From contig NZ_JADPUN010000045.1 of assembly GCF_015690345.1 (NCBI RefSeq), positions 1-60,537 on the forward strand: a stretch of 60,537 nucleotides of DNA. Reading direction: 5' to 3'. The translations under genes and the position numbers were made by a program. This DNA is from Plantactinospora alkalitolerans (lineage in GTDB: Bacteria > Actinomycetota > Actinomycetes > Mycobacteriales > Micromonosporaceae). The notes beneath the pieces are model-generated. The model was given only the letters and a program-made list of their open reading frames with translations. It was not told where the DNA came from and made no database searches. Positions 36,618 to 45,038 of this stretch are shown here, in pieces (within the stretch, counting starts at the first letter, position 1; each line of letters opens with the position of its first letter).

Positions 36618-37583
36618 ATGGACGGCGTCGGCAGGCAGTGGACGGCGGCGGTCCCGGTCACCCCGCGCCGGCAGTGGTTGCGGATCTTTCTCGGTGGTCT
36701 CGGGCTCTGGCTCGCCACGGTCGGAGCCATCTTCCTGACCGGGAACCCGACGCTGCTGCCCACGTTGGTGCTGCTGGGCAGCTTCCTGGTGCCGGTCACC
36801 TTCGTGGCGTGGGCCTTCCAGCGACGGGACACCGGCGAGGTCACCGTCTCGCTGGTCTTCGGCACCTTCCTCGCCGGTGGGGTGCTCGGGGTACTCGCCT
36901 CCGCGGTGCTGGAGTCGTACCTGCTGCGCCCGTCGGTGCTGCTGTTCCTGGGTGTGGGTCTGATCGAGGAGGCCGCCAAGCTAGCCGCCCTGGCGCTGCT
37001 GACCCGGCATCTGGCGGCCAAGACCGTCCGGGACGGGATGATCCTCGGTGCCGCCGTCGGCTTCGGCTTCTCGGCGCTGGAGTCGGCCGGTTACGCCTTC
37101 ATCGCGCTCTTCACCGTGCAGGGGCTCTCGGTGGTACAGGTGGTGCAGACGGAGATCCTCCGTGGCCTGGTGGCGCCGGTCGGGCACGGGCTGTGGACCG
37201 CGATCCTCGGCGGCGTGCTCTTCTCCGCGAGCAGCCGGGACCATTTCGTGGTCGGGATCCGGCTCCTGTTCGCCTACCTGGGGGTGGCGCTGCTCCACGC
37301 GCTCTGGGACGCGATGCACGTCATCGCCCTGTTCCTGACCCTGTTCCTCACCGGGACCCGCGACAACCGGGTCAGCCTGGATGGCTCACTGGGGGAGCCG
37401 ACCCCGACCCAGGGGGCGCTGATGCCGGCGCTGGAAGGGCTTGGGATGGCGATCGTCGCCGTGATCGGTGTCGTCTGGCTGGTGGCGCTGTGGCTGTCCG
37501 CCCAGCACGGGTCGGGGAGACCGAGCAGCGGATTGCGGGTGCCGACCGGTTCGCCGTCCAGGGAAACCGTACTGCGCCCCTGA
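36618..37583 (+). CDS. PrsW-family intramembrane protease
   Basis: 321 aa with about eight membrane helices and the motifs of PrsW metalloproteases: EEAAK (VGLIEEAAKLAAL), FxxxE in FGFSALESAGYA, His in APVGHGLWTA, and HxxxD-like LLHALWDAMH. PrsW of Bacillus cleaves an anti-sigma factor; the target here is unknown. GGAGG (36609-36613) precedes ATG 36618. The last 212 bases, including the final membrane helix (MAIVAVIGVVWLVALWL), overlap antisense to the convergent transporter gene. Confidence 0.9.
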   Translation: MDGVGRQWTAAVPVTPRRQWLRIFLGGLGLWLATVGAIFLTGNPTLLPTLVLLGSFLVPVTFVAWAFQRRDTGEVTVSLVFGTFLAGGVLGVLASAVLESYLLRPSVLLFLGVGLIEEAAKLAALALLTRHLAAKTVRDGMILGAAVGFGFSALESAGYAFIALFTVQGLSVVQVVQTEILRGLVAPVGHGLWTAILGGVLFSASSRDHFVVGIRLLFAYLGVALLHALWDAMHVIALFLTLFLTGTRDNRVSLDGSLGEPTPTQGALMPALEGLGMAIVAVIGVVWLVALWLSAQHGSGRPSSGLRVPTGSPSRETVLRP

Positions 37584-38490
37584 ACCGTGCCGGTACCCGG
37601 CCGTTCCGGCGCCTGGCCCGGGTCCTTCCACCGGTCGGCGCGGCGCGGTCGGCGGCGGCGAGCAGCAGCACGCCCCAGGCCGCGATACCGGCGCCGGCCA
37701 GTGCGGCGAGCGCGCCCAGACCCCCACCCGCGGTCCGCTCGCCGAGCAGCAGCATCGCGATCGCCGCCGACGCGACGGGATTGGCCAGGGTGACCGTTGC
37801 CAGCGGTGCGCCCAGGCCCACGCCCCGGTAGGCGACCTGGGACAGCAGCAGCCCGGCGGTGGCCATTCCGGCCAGCGCCACCATCAGGCCGGCGGTCGAC
37901 CAGACCGATCCGGCCGAGCCGACGAGTCGGGACACGACCTGGGTGACCGCGGAGGCGACCGCGAAGGCGATCCCGGCCGCGGTCGCGGTGAGCAGGCTGC
38001 GCGGCAGGGCGGAACGGCGTGTCCGGCCCGCCAGCACCAGGCCGGCGACCAGCGCGGTCGCCACGCCGGCCAGGAGCCAACCCTGCCCGGTGGTGAGCTC
38101 GTGGTCGCCGGCTCCGGGCAGCGTCAACGCCAGCAACAGGGCCAGGCCGGCCACGGTCGCACCGGCGCCGAGCCACTGCCGGCCGGAGGCCCGGCGGCCC
38201 ATCGCCGCCGCCCCGATCGGCAGCGCGAGGACCAGCGTCAGTACGCCCAGCGGCTGCACGACGGAGAGCGGACCGTAGGTCAGCGCGGCCACGTGCAGGG
38301 CGGCGCCGGTGCCGTTCAGGGCCACCGAACCCCACCAGCCGGCGCGACCGAGGACGGTGGCGAGGTAGCCCCGCCCGGTGGCCGTCGCCGCACCGGCCTG
38401 GGCGGCGAGTCGTTCCTGTAGTACCGCGGCGGCCGCGTAGGCCGCCGCCGAGGCCACCGACAGAGCAATCGCCAGTACGAGCGCGATCAC
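37372..38490 (-). CDS. DMT-superfamily membrane transporter
   Basis: 372 aa. Residues 1-285 hold about nine membrane helices with EamA/NIPA-like organisation (LSVVQPLGVLTLVLALPIGA, ATVTLANPVASAAIAMLLLGERTAGGG). From about residue 290 it changes to an Arg/Pro/Ser-rich tail lying entirely over the PrsW gene's 3' end, so the tail is probably a read-through extension rather than a functional domain. Start GTG 38490. The substrate is unknown. Confidence 0.85.
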   Translation of the reverse strand: MIALVLAIALSVASAAAYAAAAVLQERLAAQAGAATATGRGYLATVLGRAGWWGSVALNGTGAALHVAALTYGPLSVVQPLGVLTLVLALPIGAAAMGRRASGRQWLGAGATVAGLALLLALTLPGAGDHELTTGQGWLLAGVATALVAGLVLAGRTRRSALPRSLLTATAAGIAFAVASAVTQVVSRLVGSAGSVWSTAGLMVALAGMATAGLLLSQVAYRGVGLGAPLATVTLANPVASAAIAMLLLGERTAGGGLGALAALAGAGIAAWGVLLLAAADRAAPTGGRTRARRRNGRVPARFRGAVRFPWTANRSAPAIRCSVSPTRAGRTATAPPARRHRSRRRSPSQALPAPASAPPGSGSAPPVSHPG

Positions 38491-38773
38491 GGTCGGCCCC
38501 CGAGACCATGAACCGTCATAACCTCCATGATCCGCCGAAAAGGCCGTTCTGGCGTCACCCGGTGGTCGGCATCACCTGTACTCCTCCAGACGTAGGCGGT
38601 TTCTCCCTGGTTCATCCGGAAGAGTGAGTCCCGCCGGCAGTCGACTCCGGTCCGCTTCCCCCGGCGGCCCGGTCGGTCCGGCCGGCGGACCGTGGTCACC
38701 TAAGCTGTCAGCCGGACCGCCGGCCGTTCGCGTCGGCCCGTCCCGACACGGCCGGACCTGCGGAAGGACGCGG

Positions 38774-39160
38774 ATGCACCGTACGGCGGCGAGACTCTTC
38801 GTCCTGGCGGCGATCGCCGAGGCGATCTCCTGGTTGGCGCTGCTGATCGGAATGGCGGTCAAGTACGGCCCGCCGGGAAACGAGATCGGGGTGCAGATCT
38901 TCGGACCGCTGCACGGCGGTCTCTTCGTCGCCTACGTCGGCCTGGTCCTGCTCGTCGCCCGGCTGTACCGCTGGGGCTGGCTCACCATCGTGGCCGCGTT
39001 GGTCTGCGCGGTTCCGCCGTTCGCCACGCTGGGCTTCGAGCGGTGGGCCCATCGCCGTGGCCTGCTGGGCCGTCCGTTCGGCGCCCCGGCCCCGGCTGAT
39101 GCCGACGCTGTGGTCCGCGCCGACGCCGGTCCGGCCCTACCCGGTTCCGTCCGGCGCTGA
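38774..39160 (+). CDS. DUF3817-family membrane protein
   Basis: 128 aa, three membrane helices (LFVLAAIAEAISWLALLIGMAVK, LHGGLFVAYVGLVLLVARLY, LTIVAALVCAVPPFATLGFERWA) and the DUF3817 pattern including PLHGGLFVAYV. ATG 38774 has GGAAGGA upstream, and TAAGCT at 38701-38706 may be its -10. The tail is Ala/Pro-rich. Function unknown. It is divergent from the DMT transporter across 283 bases that hold no other gene. Confidence 0.82.
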   Translation: MHRTAARLFVLAAIAEAISWLALLIGMAVKYGPPGNEIGVQIFGPLHGGLFVAYVGLVLLVARLYRWGWLTIVAALVCAVPPFATLGFERWAHRRGLLGRPFGAPAPADADAVVRADAGPALPGSVRR

Positions 39161-39207
39161 CATCCACCGTCCTGCGGGTCCGTTCCGCGCGAACCGGCGG
39201 CGCCGCA

Positions 39208-39753
39208 CTACCGAGCGATCAGCAGCCAGGCGAGAATCCCGCCGAGCAGCACCGCTCCGAGCCCGGCCTGTAGCAGCAGCGCGGGCCCGAGATGCGACCA
39301 GAGGGTCGGGGTACGCGGCGTGAGCAGCTGCCCGGTGGTGAGATTGACGATCCGCTCGACCCGGGGTGCGAGGCCCTCGGCCTTCTGTGGCCGTACGGTC
39401 ACCTGGACGTGGTCGGCCGGTTCGAGGGCGCTCTGCGGCAGGTGGCCGTGAATCTCCATCTCGCACAGCACACCGCCACCGTCGCGCAGGCGCAGCGGGG
39501 TCACCAGGAACTCGGGGCCCTTGCGCAGTTCCTTCCAACGTCGTCGGGCGCCTCCGGCAGCGCCGGCCCGCAGTACCGACGCCAGGAGCAGTAGGACCAC
39601 CTTGACCAGCGCGGCCGTGCTGAGCACGGCGACGAGGACCGGCTGCCCGATCCGCACCTCGCGGGAGTAACCCTCCATAAGTCGTACGACGTGACCGGTA
39701 ATGATCGGGCCGCTCCGCCAGGCGACCCGCTCCGGAAACAGTTCACCATCCAT
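39208..39753 (-). CDS. Unknown membrane protein with two spans
   Basis: 181 aa, not recognised. It has a hydrophobic helix near residues 35-60 (VLVAVLSTAALVKVVLLLLASVL), a soluble middle rich in beta-like segments (FLVTPLRLRDGGGVLCEMEIHGHL, DHVQVTVRPQK), and a C-terminal helix (ALLLQAGLGAVLLGGILAWLLIA). The topology is two spans enclosing a small domain. ATG 39753 (MDGEL) is preferred over 39801 because a GGTGG site precedes it and a TACACT -10 lies between the two. Confidence 0.65.
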   Translation of the reverse strand: MDGELFPERVAWRSGPIITGHVVRLMEGYSREVRIGQPVLVAVLSTAALVKVVLLLLASVLRAGAAGGARRRWKELRKGPEFLVTPLRLRDGGGVLCEMEIHGHLPQSALEPADHVQVTVRPQKAEGLAPRVERIVNLTTGQLLTPRTPTLWSHLGPALLLQAGLGAVLLGGILAWLLIAR

Positions 39754-39927
39754 GCGCTCACCACCGAGAGTCCGCCCCCCGTGACGAAGTGTATCGATCA
39801 TGGCTGATGAAAGCGGAGTGAGTGAATCGGTTCACCGTGGCGTGCCGGCCGGTCCGCCGCCGGTTGCCGAGGTGACAAGCCGATCGGCGTGGGTATGCCT
39901 CGAACGACCTTGGAGAGGGGACGACCC

Positions 39928-41052
39928 ATGCAGCTGTCCTTCCTGCGTCCGTTATGTGCCCATTCCGGCCCGTGGACGTCGGTCTACCTGGACGCTTCCC
40001 GGGACACCCATGACGCCCACCAGGCGCTGGAGTTGCGCTGGCGTGGCCTACAGGAGCGGCTGGCGGAGCAGCGGGCCGATCCGCGTTCCGTCGCGGCCCT
40101 CGACGACGTGGTGCGGGGGCACGAACCGATGCCCGGTGACTACGGACTCGCGGCGTTCGCCACCGGCGGCGAGGTCGTACTGACCGAGTACCTCTCGGCG
40201 CCACCGATGAGGGACCTCGCCGCGCACGGGCCCCTGCCGCACACCATGCCGCTGGTCGCGCAGCGCCGCGAACAGGTGCCCTGGGTACGGGTGCTGGCCA
40301 GTCGTACCGGCGCAGACGTGGACGGGGTGAGCGCGGGCGGCGTACCCCGGCACGCGCACGTCAAGGGCGGCAACCAGTGGCCGATCCGGAAGGTGCACCC
40401 CGGTGCGTGGTCGCAGCTCCACTACCAGCACGCGGTCGAGCAGGCCTGGCGGCGTAACGCCGAGGACGCCGCGGCGGCCACCGCGGATCTGGCCGAACGG
40501 ATCGGCGCGGAGGTGATCGTGGTGGCCGGCGAGACCCGGGCCCGACAACTGCTCGCCGCCCGGCTGCCGGAATTCTGGCAGGACCGGATGGTCCAGACCG
40601 ATGCCGGCTTTCCGGCGGCCGGGGCCAAGCAGTTCGCCTTCGACGACGTCACCGTGCAGGCCATCGCCGAGGTCGCGGCCGCGCACACCGACGACGCGCT
40701 GGACCGGTTCGGCATGCAGGAGCAGGTCGGTGAGGGTCTGGACGCCGTGGTGACGGCGCTGCAACGCGGCCAGGTGGAGACGATGCTCATCGTGGACGAC
40801 CCGTCCTCGACCGAACGACTCTGGATCGGCCCGGAACCGACCGAGATCGCCATCGGACCGGAGGAACTCGTCGCGATGAGAGTTCCGCAGCCACAACAGG
40901 TACGCGCCGACGCCGCGCTGCTCCGGGCGCTGGTCGGCACCGACGCGGCGCTGACCGTACTCGATCCCGACCAGGCGCCGGATCTTTCCGACGGGGTCGG
41001 AGCGGTCCTGCGGTACACGGACGCGAGTACCCCGGGGCGCGACGATGGCTGA
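39928..41052 (+). CDS. Rv2629/baeRF2-family (Balon-like) protein
   Basis: 374 aa, resembling the actinobacterial Rv2629 family, which is related to eRF1/Pelota and to the ribosome-hibernation factor Balon. Recognisable blocks are GPWTSVYLDASRDTHDAHQALELRWRGL, YQHAVEQAWRRNAEDAAAATADLAE, VIVVAGETRARQLLAARLP and LDAVVTALQRGQVETMLIVDD. Relatives are linked to dormancy and bind the ribosomal A site region. ATG 39928 follows GGAGAGGGGA. A weak GGTG-N16-GGGTAT (39871-39896) precedes it. The last eight bases overlap the next gene, so the two are coupled. Confidence 0.85.
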   Translation: MQLSFLRPLCAHSGPWTSVYLDASRDTHDAHQALELRWRGLQERLAEQRADPRSVAALDDVVRGHEPMPGDYGLAAFATGGEVVLTEYLSAPPMRDLAAHGPLPHTMPLVAQRREQVPWVRVLASRTGADVDGVSAGGVPRHAHVKGGNQWPIRKVHPGAWSQLHYQHAVEQAWRRNAEDAAAATADLAERIGAEVIVVAGETRARQLLAARLPEFWQDRMVQTDAGFPAAGAKQFAFDDVTVQAIAEVAAAHTDDALDRFGMQEQVGEGLDAVVTALQRGQVETMLIVDDPSSTERLWIGPEPTEIAIGPEELVAMRVPQPQQVRADAALLRALVGTDAALTVLDPDQAPDLSDGVGAVLRYTDASTPGRDDG

Positions 41053-42946
41053 GTCGGCGTGGGGCGCGACGGGAGCGGGCGGGATGACGCGGACCGAGTC
41101 GGACCGGACGGTCGCCGACATCGTGGTCGAACGGCTGCGGGCCTGGGGGATTCCCCGGGTCTTCGGTCATCCCGGTGAGGGGGTGGCGCTGATCGTCGAG
41201 GCGCTGCACCGGGCCGGCGGCGATCCCGCCTTCGTACCGTCCCGGCAGGAGGAGGCGGCGGGCTTCATGGCCTCCGGACACGCCCGCTACACCGGCGGGG
41301 TCGGAGTCGCTCTGGCGACCCAGGGACCGGCGGCCCTGCACCTGCTGGGCGGCCTGTACGACGCCAAGCTCGACGGCAAGCCGGTGGTCGCGATCATCGG
41401 GCAGCAGACGTTCAGCGCACTGGGCAGCGCGTACCAGGAGATCGAGCTGCCCCGGCTGTTCGCCGACGTGTGCTCCCAGTTCCTGCGCGTCGCGGCGGTG
41501 CCGGAGCAGGTGCCGTACCTGCTCGACCAGGCGATCCGTACCGCCGTGGCGACCCGGAGCCCAACCTGCGTGGTGGTGCCGCACGACCTGCTCGACCAGG
41601 TCGTACCCGACGGCCTGCCGCATCCCGACGGCGGCGGGGTGATCGCCGCCGCGCCCGGGCTCCCGCCGACCCGGGTCGTGCCGCACGAGCAGGACCTCGG
41701 CGCGGCGGCGCAGCTGCTCAGCGCCGGGCAGCGGGTCGCGATCCTGGTCGGCCAGGGCGGGTACGGCGCCGCAGACGAGATCATGCAACTGGCCGACCGG
41801 CTCGACGCGGGTGTGGCGACGTCGCTGCTCGGCAAGCCGGTGCTGGACGAGCGACTGCCCTACCACACCGGGGTGCTGGGTCAGGTCGGCACGGCGGCGA
41901 GCGCGCAGTTGATGGCGGGTTGCGACACCCTGCTGATGATCGGCACCAACGACCCGTGGACCAGCTACTACCCGATGCCCGGTCAGGCCACCGCGGTGCA
42001 GATCGACATCGACGGCAGCCGGCTGGCCAGCCGATACCCGATCGACGTACCGCTGATCGGCGACGCCCGGGAAACCCTGCGCGCTCTGCTGGCCCAGGTT
42101 CCGCAGCGCCGGAACCGGGACTGGCGGGACATGGTGGAGGCGGCCGTCGACCGGGCCCGGATCGAGTGCGACGCCCGGGCCGAGGCGCCCACCGAGCGGC
42201 TCAACCCCCGGCTGGTGCTCCGGGAACTCTCGCCCCGGCTGCCGGGGGACTCCTCGGTCGCGGTGGACGTCGGCTCGGTGACCTACTGGTACGCCCGGCA
42301 TCTTCAGCTGCCGCCGGGCGTACGGGCCCACATCTGCGGAACCCTGGCCTCGGCCGGCTCCGCCCTGCCCTACGCCATCGCGGCCAAGCTCGCCCGTCCG
42401 GACGAGCCGGTGTTCGCCCTGCTCGGCGACGGCGCCATCCAGGCCGGCGGGCTGGCCGAGCTGATCACCGTGGCGCAGCGCTGGCCGGAGTGGCCGGATC
42501 CGCGCTTCGTGGTGCTGGTGCTCAACAACGCCGACCGGGGCGGCCGGGGTGGGGAGCCGGAACGCGGGCCCGCCACGGAGCCGGTCCTGGCGGTGGGTGC
42601 CGAGCCGGACCGCCCGGCGGGTCCCGGGCTGCCGTCACCGGAACAGGTCCGGGCCGGCGACATCCCGTACGCCGGCTGGGCCCGGCTGCTCGGCATGCAC
42701 GGCATCCGGGTCGACCGGCCGGAGCAGGTCGGTGCGGCCTGGGAGGAGGCGATCGCGGCCGATCGGCCGACGCTGATCGAGGCGATGGTCGACTCGGCGA
42801 TTCCGCTGGAGCCACCGGAGCAGCCCTTCGCCGACCTGCGCGGGCTGTCCGCCGGCGGGGTCGCGGAGGGCGCCGGCCCGGCGGCGGTGCGCGGCCGGGC
42901 CCAGACCCTGCGGGAACACGCCGCCCAGGGCGCCGACCTCGTGTAG
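41045..42946 (+). CDS. TPP-dependent enzyme of the pyruvate oxidase/acetolactate synthase family
   Basis: 633 aa with the three-domain layout: an N-terminal domain with the catalytic Glu (SRQEEAAGFMASGHARYTGGVGV), a central domain (AAAQLLSAGQRVAILVGQGGYGAADE), and a C-terminal TPP domain (FALLGDGAIQAGG through VLVLNNAD). The layout is closest to PoxB-like pyruvate oxidase/dehydrogenases, which make acetate or acetyl phosphate, but the substrate is not proven. An Arg/Pro/Gly-rich insertion of about 40 residues after VLVLNNAD is unusual. The start overlaps the Rv2629-like gene; ATG 41084 (MTRTESDR) is a plausible alternative. Confidence 0.85.
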   Translation: MAESAWGATGAGGMTRTESDRTVADIVVERLRAWGIPRVFGHPGEGVALIVEALHRAGGDPAFVPSRQEEAAGFMASGHARYTGGVGVALATQGPAALHLLGGLYDAKLDGKPVVAIIGQQTFSALGSAYQEIELPRLFADVCSQFLRVAAVPEQVPYLLDQAIRTAVATRSPTCVVVPHDLLDQVVPDGLPHPDGGGVIAAAPGLPPTRVVPHEQDLGAAAQLLSAGQRVAILVGQGGYGAADEIMQLADRLDAGVATSLLGKPVLDERLPYHTGVLGQVGTAASAQLMAGCDTLLMIGTNDPWTSYYPMPGQATAVQIDIDGSRLASRYPIDVPLIGDARETLRALLAQVPQRRNRDWRDMVEAAVDRARIECDARAEAPTERLNPRLVLRELSPRLPGDSSVAVDVGSVTYWYARHLQLPPGVRAHICGTLASAGSALPYAIAAKLARPDEPVFALLGDGAIQAGGLAELITVAQRWPEWPDPRFVVLVLNNADRGGRGGEPERGPATEPVLAVGAEPDRPAGPGLPSPEQVRAGDIPYAGWARLLGMHGIRVDRPEQVGAAWEEAIAADRPTLIEAMVDSAIPLEPPEQPFADLRGLSAGGVAEGAGPAAVRGRAQTLREHAAQGADLV

Positions 42947-43108
42947 CCGCCGTCGGCGCCCGGTCCAGGCCCGCGGGGCCACCAGCAGACCGGGGGCGCG
43001 GCTCCACTATGGACGCCGCCGCTGCCGTCCAGCCGCCGTGGCAGTCTGGTTGCCGTTGCCGTTGCCGTCCGGTTGGCTGTCTGTCCGGTCGCCGGCCTGC
43101 CCCGGTCG

Positions 43109-43167
43109 CTGTCTCGCTGTCTCGCCTGTCTCGCTGTCTCGCCTGTCTCGCCTGTCTCGCTGTCCGG
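43109..43167. repeat. Minisatellite of 8/9-bp units in a 367-base gap
   Basis: Six copies of CTGTCTCG or CTGTCTCGC (43109-43159) plus a diverged CTGTCCGG. It sits in the gap 42947-43313 between the TPP enzyme and an unknown gene; apart from this array I see no gene there. Confidence 0.85.
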
Positions 43168-43313
43168 CTTTCCCGCTGTCCGGTGGTCCGGGTGGCCAGT
43201 AGGGGGAGATTGGTGGCCCGTACCCCGGATTAGGCCCCAGACGTTGCTGTCCGCCCGTTTGAACCCGAATCGGACGGGAACGCCGGGCCAGCGATCGAGG
43301 GAAGGTGGGCCCC

Positions 43314-44726
43314 GTGCGGGAGATGCAGGAGTGGCTGGCCGCAGGCGGGCCGGGACCTCCCGGACCGGACCGGATCGTGTCACCGGAGAGCACCGGTCGG
43401 GTACTGCTGGCGGTGGCCTCCCGAGCGGTCCGGGGTCAGGACTGTGCCGACCTCGGCTACCACCCCCTGCTGTCGAGGTTCCGGGGCGCACCGGAGAGCG
43501 TCCGCCGTACCGCACTGGCCCGGGCCGCCACGCGTGCCGCGGTCAGCGCCGAACAGGCCGGCACGTTCGACGCGGACCGGGTCGCCGGGTGGATGGTGGG
43601 GCACTATCCACCGCGACGGTATCCGGGCATCGTGCTCGGCTCGCCGCACGGCGCCGCGGTGCACCTGGCCACCGCGATGGGCGTGCCGTGGCTACCCACC
43701 GCCTTCGACGTGGCGGTGCAGTGGCCGGGCGGCGGCGTCGCCGACCCGGCCGGTGCGTTGGCGTACGGCGCCCGGGTGGCGGGACGGCTGCTCGGCGGCA
43801 ATCCGGCCGTACGGGTCCGCCAGGTGCACGATCCGGCTGCGCGGGGCGTACTGGCCGGTTCGACCGTCTCGCTGGTGGTGCGGTGGCACCGCCTGCCCGA
43901 GGCGTACCGGGAGTTCCTCGGCGGCCGGCTCGCGCCCGGTGCGCCGGTACTGCTGCTTCGCGACGTCCGTAGCTGGCCGGTCCTGGAATCCGGCGACGGG
44001 CACAGTTTCCAGCTCGGCGGGCCGACCAGCGGACTGGAGCCGGCCGACTTCCGGCCGGACAGCGACGTGCTCGGGCAGGTGCTGCGCGGTGCCGGCGGGG
44101 ACGGGGCGAGCTGGGACGCCCCGAATCCCGGCCCTCCCGGGTACGCCGAACACGCTGTCGAGCCGGGCTTCGAGGCGAGCCTGCTGGACTGGGCGGAGGC
44201 CGCCGGCAGCCGGGTGCACCGGGTGCTGTTCCCCGGACCCGACGCACTCAGCGCCGCCGCCGCCGACGTGTACCGGGGTTGGTTGCGAGCGGCCGGAAAG
44301 ACCGGGAACCGGTGCGTGGTGGAGTGCGGCCGGCTGATCGACCCGTGGCAGGTGGTCCGCGCCGGCCTGGTCCCGTACTGGTGCGAGAGCGCGACCCAGC
44401 GCAGCGTGACCGGCGCCGAGTGGTGGCTTGCCGGAAGTACGCCGTTCACGTCGCTCGACGTCCTGCCCGAGCCCCCCGGGCTGCGGTCACCGGCGCTCGC
44501 GGGGCTGCCGCAGTGGCTCGCGGTCGCCTCGTTCGGTCGTCGGCGCCGGGCCGTGGACCGGGTGGCGGCCCGCGGCTATCCGGTGACCTCGGTGGCCACC
44601 CGGCACGCCACGGAGGTGCTCCGCGGGCAGCCGTACGACCTGCCGGCGCCCGCGCCACTGGGGATGGTGGAGGCGCTGGCCGGACTGCGCGCCAGTGGTA
44701 CGTCCCAGGGCCTGCTCGTCTGTTGA
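43314..44726 (+). CDS. Conserved protein of unknown function, 470 aa
   Basis: I do not recognise a named family with confidence. It is soluble with no signal or membrane helix. A central region (RYPGIVLGSPHGAAVHLATAMGVPWLPTAFDV) resembles an alpha/beta hydrolase-like or nucleotide-binding turn, followed by VSLVVRWHRLPEAYREFLG and FEASLLDWAEAAGSRVHRVLFPGPDAL. The C-terminal part has WCESATQRSVTGAEWWLAGSTPFTSLDVLPEPP. Base use matches the neighbours, so recent transfer is not indicated. GTG 43314 has GGAAGG nine bases upstream; GTG 43305 overlaps that site and is less likely. Confidence 0.6.
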   Translation: MREMQEWLAAGGPGPPGPDRIVSPESTGRVLLAVASRAVRGQDCADLGYHPLLSRFRGAPESVRRTALARAATRAAVSAEQAGTFDADRVAGWMVGHYPPRRYPGIVLGSPHGAAVHLATAMGVPWLPTAFDVAVQWPGGGVADPAGALAYGARVAGRLLGGNPAVRVRQVHDPAARGVLAGSTVSLVVRWHRLPEAYREFLGGRLAPGAPVLLLRDVRSWPVLESGDGHSFQLGGPTSGLEPADFRPDSDVLGQVLRGAGGDGASWDAPNPGPPGYAEHAVEPGFEASLLDWAEAAGSRVHRVLFPGPDALSAAAADVYRGWLRAAGKTGNRCVVECGRLIDPWQVVRAGLVPYWCESATQRSVTGAEWWLAGSTPFTSLDVLPEPPGLRSPALAGLPQWLAVASFGRRRRAVDRVAARGYPVTSVATRHATEVLRGQPYDLPAPAPLGMVEALAGLRASGTSQGLLVC

Positions 44727-45038
44727 GCCATGCCCGGGAACTGAGCCATCGCTCCGGATCCGGGGATTGCGGCGCGGTGCCGGAATCGGGCCGGGGCAAT
44801 CGGCTCCGGCCGTCCCGGGCGCCGCCAAAACTCCCCGAAGAAGTCACGTCCCGTGGTTGAGTACCTACAGGGCGGGAAGAAACGCTGACTGCAACTGGCC
44901 AACAACGCTGCATTACCTGCGGGTGGGCGTTTGCTCGCCAATATTCGGCTGCGTGTTCGCTTCCGGCTGGGTTGCCGTCGACGGCACCGATGACCGGATA
45001 AGCATTCCGGGCGGGGGACCTTCCTGAGGGAGGCGCGG
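44727..45038. other. 312-base intergenic region before the sigma factor gene
   Basis: I see no gene here. It must hold the sigma-STAS promoter, but no good GTTT-GGGTAG match lies within it, so I find no sign that the factor transcribes its own gene. A GAGGGAGG ribosome site lies at 45027-45034. Confidence 0.5.

Noticed and set aside
44695-45027. Open frame of 110 codons before the sigma-STAS gene
   Set aside because: It overlaps the end of the upstream gene, has no ribosome site and has low-complexity content.
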